A program made the translations under genes and the position numbers. Under the pieces are notes generated by a model. It did no database searches. It saw only the letters and a list, made by a program, of their open reading frames with translations, and was not told where the DNA came from. From contig JBITNC010000001.1 in NCBI GenBank assembly GCA_050084985.1, forward strand, positions 183,768,001 to 183,832,000: a stretch of DNA of 64,000 nt. The letters run 5' to 3'. The DNA comes from Nageia nagi (lineage: Eukaryota; Pinophyta). Below, one piece after another: positions 1-11,399 of this stretch; the stretch's first letter is position 1, and each line of letters opens with the position of its first letter.

Positions 1-262
1 AGAGTTTAAGGGTATCCTTGCTATAACCATGAATTACATATCATTTGATCATTATAGTCAATGAAATTATTCTTGCATCATGCATCTTATTAAACAACTC
101 GTGCACCTTCTCTACTCTTTCATATTTTGCATACATGTCTACCAAGGCATTCACAACCATAACATTTGATAGAAATTTAGTTTTAAAGTTTCTTTGATGT
201 ATGCATAAAGCCTATTGCAAATATCCCAATTTGGTGTGTGCTTTAAGGATGATAGAAAAGGT
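1..262 (-). pseudogene. PPR protein gene remnant (partial, runs off left edge)
   Basis: Reading the minus strand from about 262 to 1 gives a pentatricopeptide-repeat stretch of the PLS/DYW style. It includes NALVDMYAKYERVEKVHELF, followed by a motif resembling 'M(x)aRniiSlTiMI..YviHGYskDtLKL'. PPR proteins of this kind bind organellar RNA in editing or processing. Two in-frame stops are visible: a TAG where the family usually has Q, and a TGA after the TIMIK motif. This copy is therefore broken. The fragment continues beyond base 1, so its full extent is unknown. The family call rests on the helix-turn-helix spacing and the highly typical VDMYAK motif. Its function, if any, cannot be judged. 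Confidence 0.75.
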
Positions 263-1289
263 GAATTGATTTAGTCAGACTATTTTTGTTTGTTGCATTT
301 GGTAAAATAGTGTTAATACATATTTAGGAGATCCATTGGGCCTGTGAAATAGTATCCACTCTTTCTTCCTCCCTTCCCTTCTCCTTTTGCACTTCCCTCC
401 ATTTTTCTTATTCGAATTTTAATAATACTTAAAGAGAAAATTGAATAGCTAAATTCTAACTTCTTAAATGCTTATTATCCTTAAAAAAATAGGAAGTTTT
501 CTAATTAAGTTGGGTTTGGATGATGGATATGTGTTTCTTAATGATTCATGCACTCATTATGGTTTTTGTCATTATAATGGGTTATAAACTCATGAAATTT
601 TAGTCATTATATCACATGCTATTATGATATAAGCACAAGGTTTTAAAATATACACATGGGCCATTAGAATGTGTGCACATATGCATGGGGTATTTACATA
701 GCATAATTATGTCGAGAGGTGTAACTATAATGGTAGCCAAGGGCTAGGAGGTGGGGAGCCAAAATATTACATCATCTATTCGATCATAAACATTTGGTCA
801 ACTGTTTTGATTTTATTAAAATTTTAAGATAATGTTGATTATATTAATTTTAATAAATATATTTTATGTATAAAGGAAATATTTTATTTTTTTTATATTA
901 TTTAATTTATTTTATTAAAAATAATTTATTGATTTTAAAGAATGACTTCTTAAAAACTATTAGATATAGAAATACCAACAAATGATATTTCTTGATGTTT
1001 TTTTGATATATAAAGGGTTATATCAAAGCTATTTATATATAATGAAACTTGATATATGTACAATATTTACACTATACACACATACTTTACACTATACACA
1101 TACAATTTACATATATATGCATAAAGTTTTATGCTACTATACACACGAGTTATCTACTTTAATGCTGAATATCAACCCTAACATCAAAACATCCAAAAAA
1201 TGACTAAAATCAATACATGATGTCATATTGATTCCTACTAACTCTAATGGTATCAAGAAATTTTTTTCCCTGCTCTGATGCATGCTCTA
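263..1289. other. AT-rich stretch with no recognised gene
   Basis: No coding similarity was seen on either strand. The short open frames here (for example 982-1203) have simple AT-rich composition and are taken as chance. Confidence 0.5.
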
Positions 1290-2030
1290 ACACTAAATGG
1301 CATTTTGGTAGTAATGAAACTTTCTCAAATATTGGACCACCTAAGGAAAATTCATTATTTCCATCACATTGCTTGGTCTTGGCCAATCCACAATGGCTCT
1401 TATTTTTCTAAATCTATCTTGAGTTTCCCACCACCAACAATGTGGCTTAAACACACCAAATACTTCTTACTAAACTCATATTTACTCATTTTTAATAATG
1501 ATTTTTCATCAAAGTTTGAAGCACTTTTCTAATATGTATCAAATGATCTTTCCAAGTAGAACTAGTATATCATCCAAGTATACAATAAGAAAATAATCCG
1601 TAAAAAATCTAAGGACTTCGTTCATTACCCTAATAAATATGGTTAGTGCATTACACATACCAAAAGGTAAAAAAAAATCATTCAAATAAGTCTTATCTTA
1701 TTTTAAAGGTTATTTTCCAAATATCCTCCTCATTGATCCTCACTTATTGATAACCACTCCTCAAATCCATATTAGAAAAGAATCTTACCCCTAAGATCAT
1801 TTATTTGAGGTAATGGATAGTGATTCTTAATGGTGATCTTGTTCAAAACCTTATAGTCAATGCACATTCTCCATGAACCATCCTTCTTTGGTATTAAAAC
1901 AATAGGTAACCTACATGGAGACATATTAGGTATAATCGCACCCCAATTAACTAGCTCTTGAATCTTATTTTTGATGGAATTGAAGGATTTTATAACCAAG
2001 ATTACTTATTTCTGCATCTTATTAATACTT
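1290..2030 (-). pseudogene. Ty3/Gypsy reverse transcriptase fragment
   Basis: The minus strand encodes a degraded Gypsy reverse transcriptase. The best part, 1,772-1,999, reads [20 protein letters not shown], then [12 protein letters not shown] and [13 protein letters not shown], which is the fingers region of the family. Continuing down the strand, with stops and frame changes, NMDLRSGY appears near 1,760 and the catalytic YLDD box near 1,562-1,580 (IVYLDDILV). No LTR could be tied to this fragment. It is separate from the G1 element to its right, whose RT lies elsewhere and is of a different Gypsy type. It is an inactive relic. Confidence 0.85.
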
Positions 2031-2282
2031 AATGTACCTACTATAATCTCTTAAATGCATGCTCACACATAGAGATGATGATACTAATATATAGTGGTAA
2101 AATGTCTCTTTGCATTGGGAGAGGAAACATCCACTTTAACAATAATCTATTACTTTTTCAATATATTTAGAAATAATTTGAATCAATGGCCATAATGCTT
2201 AAAATACACTAGCATAACAATGCTCTCTAAAATGTGTATTTTACATCAAGGTCAAGCATTCTTTTTATAGAATAAAATCCCA

Positions 2283-2697
2283 CTTTGGCTCACCCTTTTA
2301 CCCAAGGGGAATACCATACACCAAAGGATATGTATTTCCTCATATGAGGTGATAATGGTAAATGGAAGGCCTTCCACCCATGCTTATTTAATAGTTACAT
2401 ATGCCCACACTTTTATATTAAGTGTGTGGATTTACATTTCCACCATAATAACTCCACACCATGTGGAATACGTATGTGGAAATACCCCTAATAAAAAATA
2501 TATGGGGCTCCACATATGCATACATGGATAATCTATTTTCTTTTTATCATAAATGGATTATTCCATGTTATTATAAAATATGTTCCTCCTAACTTAGGTG
2601 TTACATATGTTCCTTTAATTTTTAATTAATTAGAAACATACCTATGTTATTTATATATACTCAATATTGCATTATAAGTTCTGACACTCCCCCTTAA
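2283..2697 (-). mobile_element. Copia-type 3' LTR remnant with polypurine tract
   Basis: Positions 2,666-2,697 match the junction seen at 35,240-35,262 in Copia-2: an LTR end (TGTCAGAACTTATAATG on the minus strand, starting at 2,686) followed by a purine tract (AAGGGGGAG on the minus strand, from 2,695 down to 2,687). This marks a Copia 3' LTR lying to the left of base 2,686 and internal sequence to the right. The left LTR boundary is uncertain; 2,283 is a guess from the CCCTTTTACCCAAGGGG block seen in related LTRs. No matching 5' LTR was found. Confidence 0.55.
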
Positions 2698-3637
2698 TGC
2701 AATATTGATTTATAAAAGTAAAATAATATCCTACCCCTTAAAATACAATTGGGGATGAGAATAAAAGAGGATACTTATGCAACTTAACCAATTAAACAAA
2801 TGGTTTTAAACAATGCAATTTAACCAAATATGGTTGTAGTGATTATATATTCATATACAAAGATGTTGACTTGGATACAAAATGTATCCCCTAATAATAT
2901 TATCATATGCATAAAGAAGATATCCATTATCAATCATGTCACTTTTATATCCATAAACAAACTTGATAGCCTTCTATATACCAAAAATAATACACAAGTG
3001 ATAAAACAAAGTGCTATTTGTCTACAATATATTATTGAAGCATATATAAAAAATATGGTATCAAATGAACATGATAAACAATGTACCTTTGCCTAACTTG
3101 CATCCAAATGAGATAGTAGAGGTCATACATCAATCGCCATAGCACATCACAAGAAACAAACTCTGTTAACAACCTAATAGCATGATATTAGCTATGTGGA
3201 ATACTCAAATCTAAGAATGAAAATAAAGATGTGCAAAAGCCAGATGAAGAGTTTAATAGATCTATACAAAGGTGGTGTTACAAAACATCATTGTTGGTTG
3301 GATAGAATGATATTTCATGTTTTGGTTTCTCTCTCTTGATGTTTATCAATCATCGATTGTGTTGCCTTTGATATTCTTTTATACCAACATCTTCATCCTC
3401 TTTGATTCTTAGGATCATTTCATATTACATTGTTTATGTTATCTTCCTTGCTATTTGACACTATTTACATCATATAACAATCTATTATATATATTACATT
3501 ACCTTGGGTACATTTTACCCCTTTTATAATAAATATTCATTGATGCTATAAAATAAATTATTTAATAATTAATAATTCATGTTTATGCATCTACACCTTT
3601 ATGCTTGAAAATTTAGTAGCCTCCATCTGACAAGAAG

Positions 3638-3640
<3 letters not shown>
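2698..3640. other. Degraded retroelement-like DNA without coding domains
   Basis: This stretch should be internal sequence of the Copia remnant at its left edge, then unassigned AT-rich DNA. At about 3,594 the sequence ATGCATCTACA resembles the end of another minus-strand LTR (TGTAGATGC...), like the one at 32,934. No domain was recognised. Confidence 0.35.

Positions 3641-3683
<43 letters not shown>
3641..3683. repeat. (AT)n microsatellite
   Basis: An uninterrupted AT dinucleotide run of about 43 bp. Confidence 0.97.
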
Positions 3684-3685
<2 letters not shown>

Positions 3686-3846
3686 ATGAGTAAGATGCAT
3701 CATAAACTGATTGAACTACTGATGAAAATATAATCAAGGCTTCAAGTACATAGAAGAGTGATAAAATATTCATATTCATAAGTGTCTATCATACATATAT
3801 CTATGTATTATCAAGTATCCAAAAGGAAAAATTAGTAAGTGATAAT

Positions 3847-4571
3847 TGTTATAATCAAAATAATAATTTATTAGGGTTATTTAAGATATTCAATTTAACT
3901 AAATAATAGTGAAATAGTAGTAAATATAAGAAACATGAAAGATGAAAATGATCCTAGATGACCTAATTGACCTTGACCTATCAAACCTAGATTAACAAAA
4001 GATAAAACTTGTATTTTACCTAGGATATTTAGCTCAAAGGAGATAGATGATAAATCTCTCTACAAAATGGAGCCACCAAACCATCCTCAACCCAGTGACA
4101 TCACTATTCATCCAACTACCTTTCCATAATGACTTGCAATTACCTTCATCATTATCAAAACTCTTTCGATGCTTATATATTATGCACAATTGGTTCAAAA
4201 GGATTGCAGGATTACAAAAATTAGATATAATAAATACTAAATATGGTAGGTGGCATCAAGAGATACCAATCAAAGGCCCAAACTATGTTACCACCTATCA
4301 AGAATTCTAGATCATGTTATGATCTCTCATGCACAACCCTTCCACCTTTATAGATAATAGGTCTAGTTCCAAGGCTCCTCCTTGGGCTTATGGTATATGT
4401 GGGCAAGACTCATTCCTAGGCTTATATCTAGATTGACCTATTATCATAAAACATAAAGGTAGATGAGTCTACATAATAAAAATAACACTAAATCACTTAA
4501 ATAAATAAATTACTACAAATAACTAAAAGTTATATTTTAATTAAATTAAAATTCCTTTTTAGATGTTAACA
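3847..4571 (-). mobile_element. G1 3' LTR
   Basis: It starts TGTTATAA and ends TGTTAACA on the plus strand, so the element's LTR runs TGTTAACA...TTATAACA on the minus strand. The first roughly 130 bp match 44,654 onward (shared TTTATTAGGGTTATTTAAGA and GATGATCCTA-like blocks). Immediately right of it, 4,572-4,590 is a purine tract on the minus strand (AAAGTGGGGCATT), as expected next to a 3' LTR. At 725 bp it is much longer than the 397-bp 5' copy. Confidence 0.65.
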
Positions 4572-5015
4572 AATGCCCCACTTTGAATATGATTTGATAC
4601 TTTTGGGAAAAAATAAAATAAAATTATAAATCCAAAGTATAATAAGATTAAGCAAGAATATACTTCTTAAAAAATATCTTCACGGTTGCAGCTTTGGATG
4701 CCCCAATTTTCACCAATATTATGCCCCCTATTTGGCTTGGATGCAACAAGATGAACCACTTAACAGAAGAGCAACCCAAGATAAAGATAACCTATAATCC
4801 ATTGAAATAAGAAATATTTTTCACAAGATATCTCAAATATAAATATTAAATATCATATCATATGTATATCATGAAAGAACAAGATACCAAACCTATCCTT
4901 GGTGGTTTACAAACCAAGAGTGTATAAAGAGATGACCTCCAGTTAAGGACTTTTTGCCTCAACTTAATGATGAGGGCTTACTAATTAACATCAATTATCA
5001 ATACTAAGAGTGTGG
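4572..5015 (-). other. G1 3' non-coding region
   Basis: Between the purine tract and the tandem repeats no coding domain is visible. The segment lies downstream of integrase in element orientation. Confidence 0.5.
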
Positions 5016-5280
5016 CAGAATGCTCATTAATAACCTCACAAGACACCAATTTACCATAAATTATGATCCTTGATGGAATGCTCATCATCAATATTGTCAC
5101 AATATGCAAGTGGTGAGTAATAGAATTTTCATCATTAATCCACACAAAATACCAATTTACCAAAGACTGCATTCCTTGATGGAATGTTCATCATTAAGTA
5201 TCACCATAGTCAAGTTGTGAGTAACGAAATGCTCATCATTACTCCCACAAGCTTAACAGATAACCAATTTACCAATATAA
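5016..5280. repeat. Diverged tandem repeats, about 105-bp period (G1 3' region)
   Basis: Three imperfect copies begin near 5,016, 5,121 and 5,226. Each carries an 'aaatGCTCATCATtA' block followed by a 'caATTTACCA' block. The third copy is partial. They lie in the 3' non-coding part of G1. Confidence 0.7.
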
Positions 5281-5699
5281 TAGATAAATAGTTATTATGA
5301 TATCAGAATTAACCATTTACGAAAGAGTAAGGCATTAATCATATTACCTACATTTATCCTTATGGAAAAACATAATTTATGAAATACAATTGATTTTGAA
5401 TTTACTAATGCAACAATGTATCTTAGAACCTCACGATGTCATTGAGCTTCTTTGTTGAATTTCCTATAAGTTTAGTTAAGACAAACATAAAAAACAAGCA
5501 TAATGCAAAAAATATATCATTTAAACTTATATTATTTTAGATGCATCATATTTATTGGATTTCTTTCCTCTTTACCTTTAATGGTGGAAAATTTATATGC
5601 TTCTTTCCCATAATATGTAGTTGCAATGTAAGGACTAATCTAATTAGGTTAAAATTTTTTTTCTTTTCATTTTCTAGACCTTTAGTATTTTTCAAGATT

Positions 5700-6560
5700 T
5701 TCCTTTAAGACCAAGTCCCCTATCTTGAACTCTTTAGGCAAAATCTTTTGATTATTTGCTCATTTAATTCTAGAGTGATATACTCACAAATATTCTAACG
5801 CATTTACTATTTTTTCATCTAGGGCCTCTAGTTGTGCTAATCTTACTTTTCTTTTATTTTCATCAAAAATAAAGCCTTTGAAAGACACACATAAAGAAGG
5901 GATTTCTAATTCTAAAGGAACAACAACTTCATTAGCATACATTAATGAGAAAGGATTTGCTCTAATAATCATTCTTATACATTTTCTATAAGCCCACAAA
6001 GTATAAGGTAATTGTTCATGCCATTCTTTACCATGTTTTGCAACTATTTTACATAAGATACTCTTTATAAACTTATTAAAGGCTTTTGCTTGACCATTAC
6101 CTTGAGGATAATAAGGAGTGTAAAACTTTCTTTCGATATGATATTTATCACAAAATTATTTTACTTCATTGCCTTTAAATCTAGTACCATTATCCATAAA
6201 CAATGTATAATGCACACCATATCTAAAAATAATGTATTCAATAAGAAATTAAATAATATTATCTCCTTTTGTTGACTTCCTAGGGATCCACCCACTTTGT
6301 AAAATACTCCATGATTGTAATGATAAATTTATGGCCATCTCTAGAAACATGGTTAATCTTTCTAATAAAATCAAGTGACCAAATAGAAAAAGGCTAAGAA
6401 GAAACAATAAAGTGCAATTCATATAGTGGTGAAGGTTAAAGTTTAGCATTCTTTTGATATTGTTCATATTTATTTACATGCAATTTACAATCTTCAAGCA
6501 TAGTAGGCCAATAGTAACCTAGTCTAAGCAATCTTTAATAAATCATTTTAGCACTAAAAT
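5700..6560 (-). pseudogene. G1 integrase (degraded)
   Basis: Read on the minus strand from 6,560, broken frames give a CxxC-like start near the zinc-binding region, then a core resembling 'WsLDfIrKINhvSrDGHKFIIT' and 'EYFTKWV' (about 6,290-6,400). The 5,784-5,999 frame holds the downstream part ('MWAYRKCIRMIIRANPFSLM', 'ANEVVVPLE', 'LEALDE'), as in Gypsy integrases after the catalytic core. Many stops are present. Integrase inserts element cDNA into the chromosome; this copy cannot make a full protein. Confidence 0.8.
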
Positions 6561-6599
6561 ATCCTGCACAATCCCCATCATAAGATCTCCTATATAACA

Positions 6600-7190
6600 A
6601 ATCATGAATAATAACATATTTTGTAGCTAATTTTTAAATTCTAATCCTTGCATTATGATCAAAACTAGTAGGTACTACCTCATATTTTAAATAAGAAAAA
6701 ATATCTTTATACCAATCAAATGCATCAAGGCAAGTAGCATAAAAGCAATGATCCTCAATAAAATTAGTAACAACATAAGCATGGGAAGGTCTACTTAAAT
6801 TTTTAATTGTAAGAATTATTTTTTCATCTTCAATATTAATAAGATCATGGGAAGTAGCACTAGCCATATCATCAATGTATCTGTTATTATATCTTGGGAT
6901 ATTTTCAATTAGATAATCATCAAAATACATAAGAAGATATGTTACCATTTCCTTGTTTGGTTGCAATTTTGCATCTTTAGTGTTGTAAATGTAATTTACT
7001 TGCTTCACTACCAATTGGGAATCACCAAATATTTTAATTTTTATACCTTCAAAATTTAGCTACCTTAAGACCTAGTATCAAAGCTTCATATTCAGCCATA
7101 TTGTTAGTACAATCAAAACTCAATCTATAAGACATAGGAATCACATCACCATGCGAGTTAATTAAAATAACCCCTACCTTGGCTCCATGA
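6600..7190 (-). pseudogene. G1 RNase H (degraded)
   Basis: The frame 6,634-7,014 on the minus strand reads VVKQVNYIYNTKDAKLQPNK and ends near 'IPRYNNRYIDDMAS', matching the C-terminal part of Gypsy RNase H ('DSqLVvnQVn..Y..kd..L.py', 'ipR..N..aD.la'). Upstream, near 7,060-7,200, a broken stretch reads like 'NNMAEYEALILGL' on the minus strand, another RNase H hallmark. The domain is cut off at 7,236 by the Copia-1 insertion and continues at 15,570. Confidence 0.8.
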
Positions 7191-7231
7191 ATGCACTTAA
7201 AATCATCAAAAAATAAAGTCTATTCATCTTC

Positions 7232-7236
7232 ACTTG
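7232..7236. repeat. Target site duplication of Copia-1, left copy (ACTTG)
   Basis: ACTTG directly before the 5' LTR equals ACTTG at 15,570-15,574 directly after the 3' LTR. Confidence 0.9.
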
Positions 7237-7707
7237 TGTTGGAATGTATAATGCATTATTGTAAAGGTTATGTAATTATGTTTTATGTAAGTTTACTAAT
7301 ACTTAAGGGTATCATTTGATACCTTAAGTATTTAAGTGAATATGATAATGTAATTTGTCCTACACTCTAAGGATGTGCATGTCATGCTTTTATTCATTGG
7401 ATAAAAGGGTAATCCAAAGAGGGATTTTGCCATATAAATAGAAGGCTCCCTCTTTGTAATCATACACCAATTTGTAGAGTAATGTTATGCTATAGGAGAG
7501 TGCTTAGGAGTTGAGATTAAGAGGATTGTAAGAGAGTTGTATTTGTGATTGAATAAAGATCTAGTTAGTGGATGTACTCCTATTTGGAGGAACCACTTAC
7601 ATCTTGTGTTACTTGTGAGATTGCTTTGTGAGTTTTTTAGTTGTGTTTGTGAGCTTTCAAGAGATCTTGGTTCTTTAAGAATTGTATTGTTAGTGTGTAT
7701 TCCTTCA
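7237..7707 (+). mobile_element. Copia-1 5' LTR
   Basis: Begins TGTTGGAATG and ends TTCCTTCA. A TATAAATA promoter box lies at 7,433-7,440. A near-perfect inverted repeat around ACTTAAGGGTATCA / TGATACCTTAAGT lies at about 7,303-7,330. Confidence 0.93.
7433..7440 (+). promoter_or_regulatory. TATA box of Copia-1 5' LTR
   Basis: TATAAATA, located like the TATAAATA of Copia-3 (54,976-54,983) about 40% into the LTR. Confidence 0.65.
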
Positions 7708-7710
7708 AAT

Positions 7711-7722
7711 TGGTATCAGAGC
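7711..7722 (+). other. Primer binding site, initiator tRNA-Met
   Basis: TGGTATCAGAGC lies three bases after the 5' LTR. It is the standard plant copia PBS, complementary to the 3' end of initiator tRNA-Met. Confidence 0.92.
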
Positions 7723-10412
7723 TTGGTGTGGAAGCTCTTCTGATGATGATGATTCATCTAGATACTTGTTGAGGTAAAATAATTGTGAAGGTATAACATC
7801 CTTCCTTTCTTTTTTTTGTTTACTATTTCTTTAAGATACTAAAATATTTTGTAAAAGTGTTAATTTATTTGTTTTTGCAAAATATTGTCAAAATAACTAT
7901 ACAATGCAATTTTTTTATTTACACTAAGCTCTTATGTTAGTAGCATTTTTTTAAAATTGTTTAATAATATGATGTATTTAAGAGGATAGTATACAAATTG
8001 CATTTTTTTATGAAAAATATATACCTTTTCTTTTGCACCTTATAAGGCTATTTTAAAATTAAAAAAATTGGGTTGCATTTTTTATTACACAAATATTGTG
8101 TAGAGTAAAAGTTGTATTTCCTTTGAGAATTTTTTTTAATACATATATAAAAAAAAAGAGAGGAGAATGTACTTAATTTAAAACAAATAATATAAAGTTT
8201 TTTTTTTGAAAATTTTATTTGAAAAATAATTTTTTTAGGGTCACATTAACCAGCTATTGGTTGGCCAAAACCCTCCCCTTTGCTTATCCTTGATGATAGC
8301 TTGGTGGTAGCATGGAGGTTCTGTTGCACCACTTTGATGGGCATCTCCTTTTTTAAAGGGAGGCTCGATCACCATGATCTCCATGCTACACCCCTATTCT
8401 TTTCTTCTGCATGTGACTATGTAGTATCCCATCTCCACCCTTTGCTCACCTTGCCACCCACATCTCCCAAACTTGCATGACCATGGTCTCCTAAACTCGT
8501 CGTAGAGTCCTCCCTTCTCCATTTACCCTACATAGCCTCCATTTTTTTTGTTGTTATTAAAAATAGGGGTAATCAATTTATTTCTTATTGATGGATTTAT
8601 TATTGTACTCCCTCTCCAATTTTTTTACAAACATGACCCAATAGTTGTTGGGCATTTAATTTGTCTTTACTTGCAAGTCTTCTTCTTCAGGAGCCTTAAT
8701 TGATTATAAATGTAAACTTGATTTTTTTGCTTGCTTACAAGCCTTTTCTTGCCCACCAACCCCTTGTCTTTAATGCTTAGTTGGTGTATGAAGTGTTTTT
8801 AGAAATCTATCTAATGCATTAAATTTTTCAATATTGCTTGCAAGTGACCTTTTTTAATGCACCTAGAAACTTTAAATCTTTGCAAAGCATATACTCAAGG
8901 TCTAAAACTTTTTGATGTCTATAATTACCTTGGAAAAGGCAAAATGTACTTTTTACTTAAAAGTAATTATTTTTTACATTTTACTTCAAATACTTAAACT
9001 TTTTGATATTATGTTTAATAAATTCAAAACTTGCTTTTATTAACATAATGATAGTACTTTTTAAAGTGCTTAAAGTATTAATATAAGCAAAGTATGCTAT
9101 CTTTAGGGGTACAACTTTAAGTAGAAAGGGAAAATTTGTATGAATTTTTTTACTTGAAGTTTAATACATGTTGCTTACTTAATTTTTTAATTTAATGTTT
9201 AGGGCTTAAAATTTTTAAGTAAATGCTTACTACTTAAAAGTAAAATGCATAGTACTTATTTGTTGAGTTAATAAATGCATGCTTAGAATTTCAATTTTTT
9301 TAAGTTAAAAGATATATTTCTTTACTTAAAAATTGTGAAGTTAAAAAGTGCATATTTTTTATTACTTACTTAAATGCATACTTTCAAGTTAAAATGATGC
9401 ATACTTATGCTTAGTACTTAAATTTTATGCATGCTTAGTATTTATTTGTTAAGTTAATGCATGCTTATGCTTAAATGATACATGTTTAGTACTTCAATTT
9501 TTTAGATACTTCATTTTTTAAATCAAATAATGCATGCTTATTACTTAAAATATTAAGTTATGATGCCATCTACTTCTTTATGCAAGAATGGACTTGTGCA
9601 AAATTAGGATTAATGTAATGTTGTGTTTTAGGGGTTGGTAAACAAAACCCATTAGACACTTAGATTTCAAAATTTTGAATGGATGATATTTTACTTATGC
9701 TCTTTTACTTCATGTTTCACTTTTTGATTTATTTTCTTATGCATACAAAAATAAAAATATTGAAATGAGCAACCCCCTAAAATGAATACATTCGAACGTA
9801 CATTTTGCAACATGGCTTGTTTTAGGAGCCATGAGGTGAGGATAAGCATACTAGAGCCTTTAAGTTCGATAATCCAATTGGTGAAAAGTTTGTACTTGTC
9901 AATTGCCCCTAAGTCCTCTGTTGGTCTAGACATAACTCCAATAGGTGTACATGCATGTGTGTAGTGATACCACATGTTCGCACATCCATTCAAGGAATAT
10001 CCTAATAACCTAGGAAGACAACTTGAAACCTAATCAAGATTAATAATTTGGTTGATAAAATAAACATCATAACTTTAAAAAATAGTAAGTACTTCTTGTG
10101 AGAAAGTATAATACTGACCAAGGCAAACTTGTTGATAATTAGTAGTACTTGGGCTCCTCTTGTGTGGGCATCTAGGTGAAAGCCTAATTTTAGAAAAGAA
10201 AATAAGCCTAACAATGTCACTTTACATCTATGGTTCTTAAGATGAGAAATGTATTTGGGTACATGGGTTATTATTTGAATTGTAAAATATTTGCACTACT
10301 AAATCAAATCAAGCATGTTTTAGTTAATTAAATGTAACATGGTTAAAACTTAACATATAATGTTATTTATTAAACCATATGTTTATTATTATTTCACATT
10401 CTTATGTAGCAA
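7723..10412 (+). other. Copia-1 untranslated leader
   Basis: An unusually long leader of about 2.7 kb before gag. It has a GC-richer block (8,240-8,540) unlike the matching place in Copia-2 and Copia-3. Next comes a low-complexity stretch (about 8,930-9,560) rich in ACTTAAA, TGCATGCTTA and TTAAGT words. A segment at about 9,777-10,220 is conserved with 40,120-40,565 (inverted) and 57,345-57,790. Open frames here on either strand do not look like genes. Confidence 0.7.
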
Positions 10413-11213
10413 ATGAGAGACTCCTTTCTACCTAAACACATTCTTGATGGTTCTAACTTTGCAGTTTGAGAACCATAAATGAAAGCTGAATTGCAAGTAA
10501 GGAAGCTTTGACAAACAGTGAATGAGAACTTTGTACCTCCTACAAATGAGAAGGCATTAGAGGCTTACAACATGAAGAATGAGTTGGAAACCTCCATAAT
10601 ATTCTATGTAGTTTTAGATGATGTGCTCCTGATGATTTGCACTTCGACCTCGATAAAGAAAGCTTAGGATAAGCTTAATCAAATCTACCTTGGTTCATAT
10701 TTTTCAAGAAGGTTTACCATTCTCCAAAAGTTACTTCAATCTTGTTAAGGGGAAGATGAAAATGTTGGCATCTACTTGAACAAAATCATTGATCTAAGAA
10801 CCCAACTTGTTGCTTGTGGGTGCAATTAGATCAATAATGAGTTCATATTTTTCATCATTCTTCAAAGCCTTTTTTCAAAGTTTAGAAATTTTGTAATATT
10901 TATGGAAACAAGGCTTGATGAAGAAGAAGAAATCTTCTCCCTTAAGAACCTTTCTAGGTACCTTTTGAAGCATGAGAAAACCCTTAACAATAAGGTGTTG
11001 ATTTTTTCTCCTAAGGATAATAATGTTTCTCTTGGAGAAACCAAAACTTCTTTCAAGAAGAAGTTCATCCATGAAAATAAATCTTATACTTATTCATCTA
11101 AAAGGTTTGAGAAAAGAGGCAATGGTAATAATAGCAATAGGAACAATGGTAACAATGGCAACAATAGGAACAATAATAACAAGAACAACAGTAACAATAA
11201 CCATTTCAAGTAA
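10413..11213 (+). pseudogene. Copia-1 gag (with stops)
   Basis: Starts at ATG 10,413 with PKHILDGSNF, the conserved N-terminus also seen in Copia-3. The capsid-like part reads SRRFTILQKLLQ and YLNKIIDLRTQLVACGCN, followed directly by TAG at the same codon where Copia-2 has TAG and Copia-3 TGA. Further stops replace W or Q. The end is an Asn-rich run (RNNGNNGNNRNNNNKNN) before a TAA at 11,211-11,213. The CCHC knuckle should lie just beyond, near 11,270 ('NYNYCGI..HKEVD'), in a shifted frame. Gag would form the particle that packages element RNA. Confidence 0.9.
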
Positions 11214-11399
11214 AGATATGGAAAAGGTAAATCAAATAATCCATATCCTAAGGAAAAGTTTGATAGTAATTATAACTATTGTGGCATCTAAAGTCACAAA
11301 GAAGTTGATTGATACAAAAAGCGAAGAGAGCAAAAGAAAAAAGGTAATGGTAATATAAATAAATTCAAAGAAAAGAAAAATATTCAAGCTAGTTTTGCT

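Noticed and set aside
9691-9993. Minus-strand open frame of 100 codons in the Copia-1 leader
   Set aside because: The matching places in Copia-2 and Copia-3 do not keep one frame or start; the conservation there is non-coding.
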